Assembly (NCBI GenBank): GCA_016781725.1
Contig: JADDPU010000155.1
Location: forward strand, 1-13,514
DNA length: 13,514 nt
Origin: Rubrobacter sp.
GTDB lineage: Bacteria > Actinomycetota > Rubrobacteria > Rubrobacterales > Rubrobacteraceae
Reading direction: 5' to 3'
Below are positions 12,400-13,514 of this stretch, piece by piece; the first letter of the stretch is position 1; each line of letters opens with the position of its first letter. A program made the position numbers and the translations under genes. The notes beneath the pieces were generated by a model. The model saw only the letters and a list, made by a program, of their open reading frames with translations, did no database searches and was not told the origin of the DNA.

Positions 12400-13430
12400 C
12401 GGCGCGGCTCCACCCCGAGCCCGGGGCCCTCCGGCAACAGGATGCGGCCGCTCTCGTAGACCAGCCCCTCGTACGGGTCGTCGGCGAGGAGCATGGCGCC
12501 GTCGAGGTCGACGAAGTCCACCAGCCCGCAGAGTTGGGCTGCGGCGGAGATCCCGAGCGAGGTCTCGACCATACAGCCGAGCATGACGGACATGCCGTGC
12601 GAGCGCGCCGTGTGGATCATCTCGAGGGCGCGCCGGATCCCGCCGCACTTGGCGAGCTTGACGTTCACCCCTGAGACGCAACCCGCGAGGGGCGGCACGT
12701 CGGCGGCGACGATGGCGCTCTCGTCGGCCACGACGGGCACCGGTCGGGCAGCTTCGGTGACCGCCCGCAGCGCCTCGGGACCGGCCGAGGCGGGGACGGG
12801 CTGCTCGATCATGCCAACCCCTATCTCCCGGAGCTTTGCCGCGACCTCAGGAGCCTCGTCCGGGGAGAAGGCCTCGTTGGCGTCGACCCAGAGCTCCGCC
12901 TCCGAAGCCCGTCTCACCGCCCGGAGCGTCTCCACATCCTCCCATCCCCCCACTTTCACCTTGAGGATCGGGTGCCCTCCGAGCCTCTTTGCGTCCGCGA
13001 GGGTAGTCTCCCTGTCGGCTATGCCGAGGGTGTAGGCCGAGACCGGCTCGGGCCTGCCGAGGCCGAGCAGCCGGTAGACGGGCACGCCGAGCCTCCTGGC
13101 GGCAAGGTCGTGCAGGGCGCCGTCGAGGGCGCAGAGCGCGGTCGGGGGTAAAGAGCCGTTCAGCGCGAGGGTTCCCTCCAGGTCCCAGGGGTCATGGATC
13201 TCGGCGCCGTGCAGTGCTTCTGCGACCCCCGCCGCGTCCTGGCCGTAGTAGCCCGTGGGGGCGGCCTCCCCCCTGCCCGTGAAGCCGTCCTCTTCTACCT
13301 CGAGGATCACGCGCTCGAAGGCGTCGGCGGAGCTGCGGGCGATGGCGAAGGTACGCCGGGTGCGCACCGTCACTGTCCGTACGTTCGTCCTCAGATCAGC
13401 CCCCCTTCCGACAGCCCTCTGCGGTCGCAT
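12396..13430 (-). CDS. dipeptide epimerase, enolase superfamily (AEE/DgcA-like)
   Basis: A muconate-lactonizing-subgroup enolase-superfamily enzyme, 344 residues from the ATG. The barrel residues are complete: KVK at 157-159, metal ligands D183 (LWVDANEAF), E209 (GMIEQPVP) and D236 (VVADES), and the opposing base K258 (VNVKLAKCGG). D308-L-D310 near the end is the DxD motif that binds the dipeptide ammonium group in L-Ala-D/L-Glu epimerases. Candidate substrates are murein-derived dipeptides or, from the neighbour, N-acetyl-D-glutamate. The start is uncertain: ATG 13430 overlaps a TACAAT -10 and has no Shine-Dalgarno. A CTG at 13394, 5 nt after GGAAGGGGGG, or a GTG at 13373 would still leave the family's first strand largely intact. 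Confidence 0.9.
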   Translation of the reverse strand: MRPQRAVGRGADLRTNVRTVTVRTRRTFAIARSSADAFERVILEVEEDGFTGRGEAAPTGYYGQDAAGVAEALHGAEIHDPWDLEGTLALNGSLPPTALCALDGALHDLAARRLGVPVYRLLGLGRPEPVSAYTLGIADRETTLADAKRLGGHPILKVKVGGWEDVETLRAVRRASEAELWVDANEAFSPDEAPEVAAKLREIGVGMIEQPVPASAGPEALRAVTEAARPVPVVADESAIVAADVPPLAGCVSGVNVKLAKCGGIRRALEMIHTARSHGMSVMLGCMVETSLGISAAAQLCGLVDFVDLDGAMLLADDPYEGLVYESGRILLPEGPGLGVEPRR

Positions 13431-13434
13431 TGTA
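13429..13434 (-). promoter_or_regulatory. -10 box (TACAAT) of the epimerase/DUF1611 operon
   Basis: TACAAT is a good TAnnnT box that includes the first two bases of the ATG at 13430. If it is used, transcription starts about 7 nt inside the longest reading frame and translation must begin downstream. No good -35 is visible at 17-18 nt. Confidence 0.4.
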
Positions 13435-13486
13435 GCGCCGGGAGGAGCGCCCGTCCGGGCACTTGGGGCCCTCGTTGGAACCCTCT

Positions 13487-13504
13487 GTTAAAACCCGGTT
13501 AAAA
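13487..13504 (+). repeat. AT-rich GTTAAAA direct repeat
   Basis: GTTAAAA occurs at 13487-13493 and 13498-13504, 11 bp apart, in an AT-rich patch at the window edge upstream of the epimerase operon. It could be a regulator site or the promoter of a gene beyond the window; a TTGGAA at 13475-13480 precedes it on the plus strand. Confidence 0.25.
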
Positions 13505-13514
13505 GAATGAAGCC

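Noticed and set aside
12400..12681. N-terminal extension of the DUF1611 frame
   Set aside because: The extra residues are a frame-shifted shadow of the epimerase; the GTGA overlap at 12399 gives the expected family start.
1..13514. CRISPR arrays, insertion sequences, prophage or toxin-antitoxin pairs
   Set aside because: No regularly spaced repeats, transposase motifs, terminal inverted repeats with target duplications, or recognisable toxin or antitoxin pairs were found on either strand.

Overview
The window is GC-rich chromosomal DNA with tightly packed genes, many GTG or TTG starts and several apparently leaderless promoters. With the gene content (MoxR/DUF58/transglutaminase operon, ErpA-type carrier, solo HNH protein, DUF1611/enolase pair) this points to an actinobacterium. 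A deep-branching type such as Rubrobacter is my best guess from protein style, but that is inference. I see no tRNA, rRNA, CRISPR array, transposase, integrase or phage gene. It reads as ordinary chromosome.

Layout. (1) 1-2363: a NUDIX hydrolase cut by the left edge (-) faces a SAM methyltransferase (+) across an 84-bp divergent promoter region, followed by a D-2-hydroxyacid dehydrogenase (+). (2) 2376-4276: an ABC exporter half-transporter (-) with a 23-codon membrane-peptide ORF just behind it. The peptide's stop and the dehydrogenase's stop lie in one shared small hairpin. (3) 4351-5296: divergent from the exporter, a small receiver-like protein overlaps the start of an ADP-ribose-pyrophosphatase-type NUDIX gene. 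(4) 5297-5484: a convergent gap with a 14-bp inverted-repeat element and a strong GC hairpin. (5) 5485-10365 (-): moxR, DUF58 and a membrane transglutaminase (TgpA-like) in one coupled operon, then erpA with its own candidate promoter. (6) 10366-10713: the only gap over 300 bp, with the moxR promoter, a direct-repeat operator candidate and several hairpins. (7) 10714-11265: a solo HNH nuclease-fold protein. (8) 11356-13430 (-): an enolase-superfamily dipeptide epimerase overlapping a DUF1611 P-loop protein by GTGA, a pairing that recalls the DgcA/DgcN D-glutamate route.

How the genes work together. The MoxR ATPase, DUF58 protein and TgpA-like protein very likely act as one envelope-associated module. 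The epimerase and DUF1611 protein probably act on successive steps of D-amino-acid or murein-peptide metabolism. The receiver-like/NUDIX pair and the exporter/small-peptide pair are coupled by position, but their joint roles are unknown.

A recurring pattern is that four transcription-unit-leading genes (starts at 571, 656, 4276 and 11265) have a TAnnnT box 6-8 nt before a GTG with no Shine-Dalgarno, which sets their starts and implies leaderless mRNAs. No clearly new multi-gene system is evident. The best leads are the DgcA/DgcN-like pair, the 23-aa membrane peptide, the 5312-5378 palindromic element and the degenerate receiver-NUDIX overlap.
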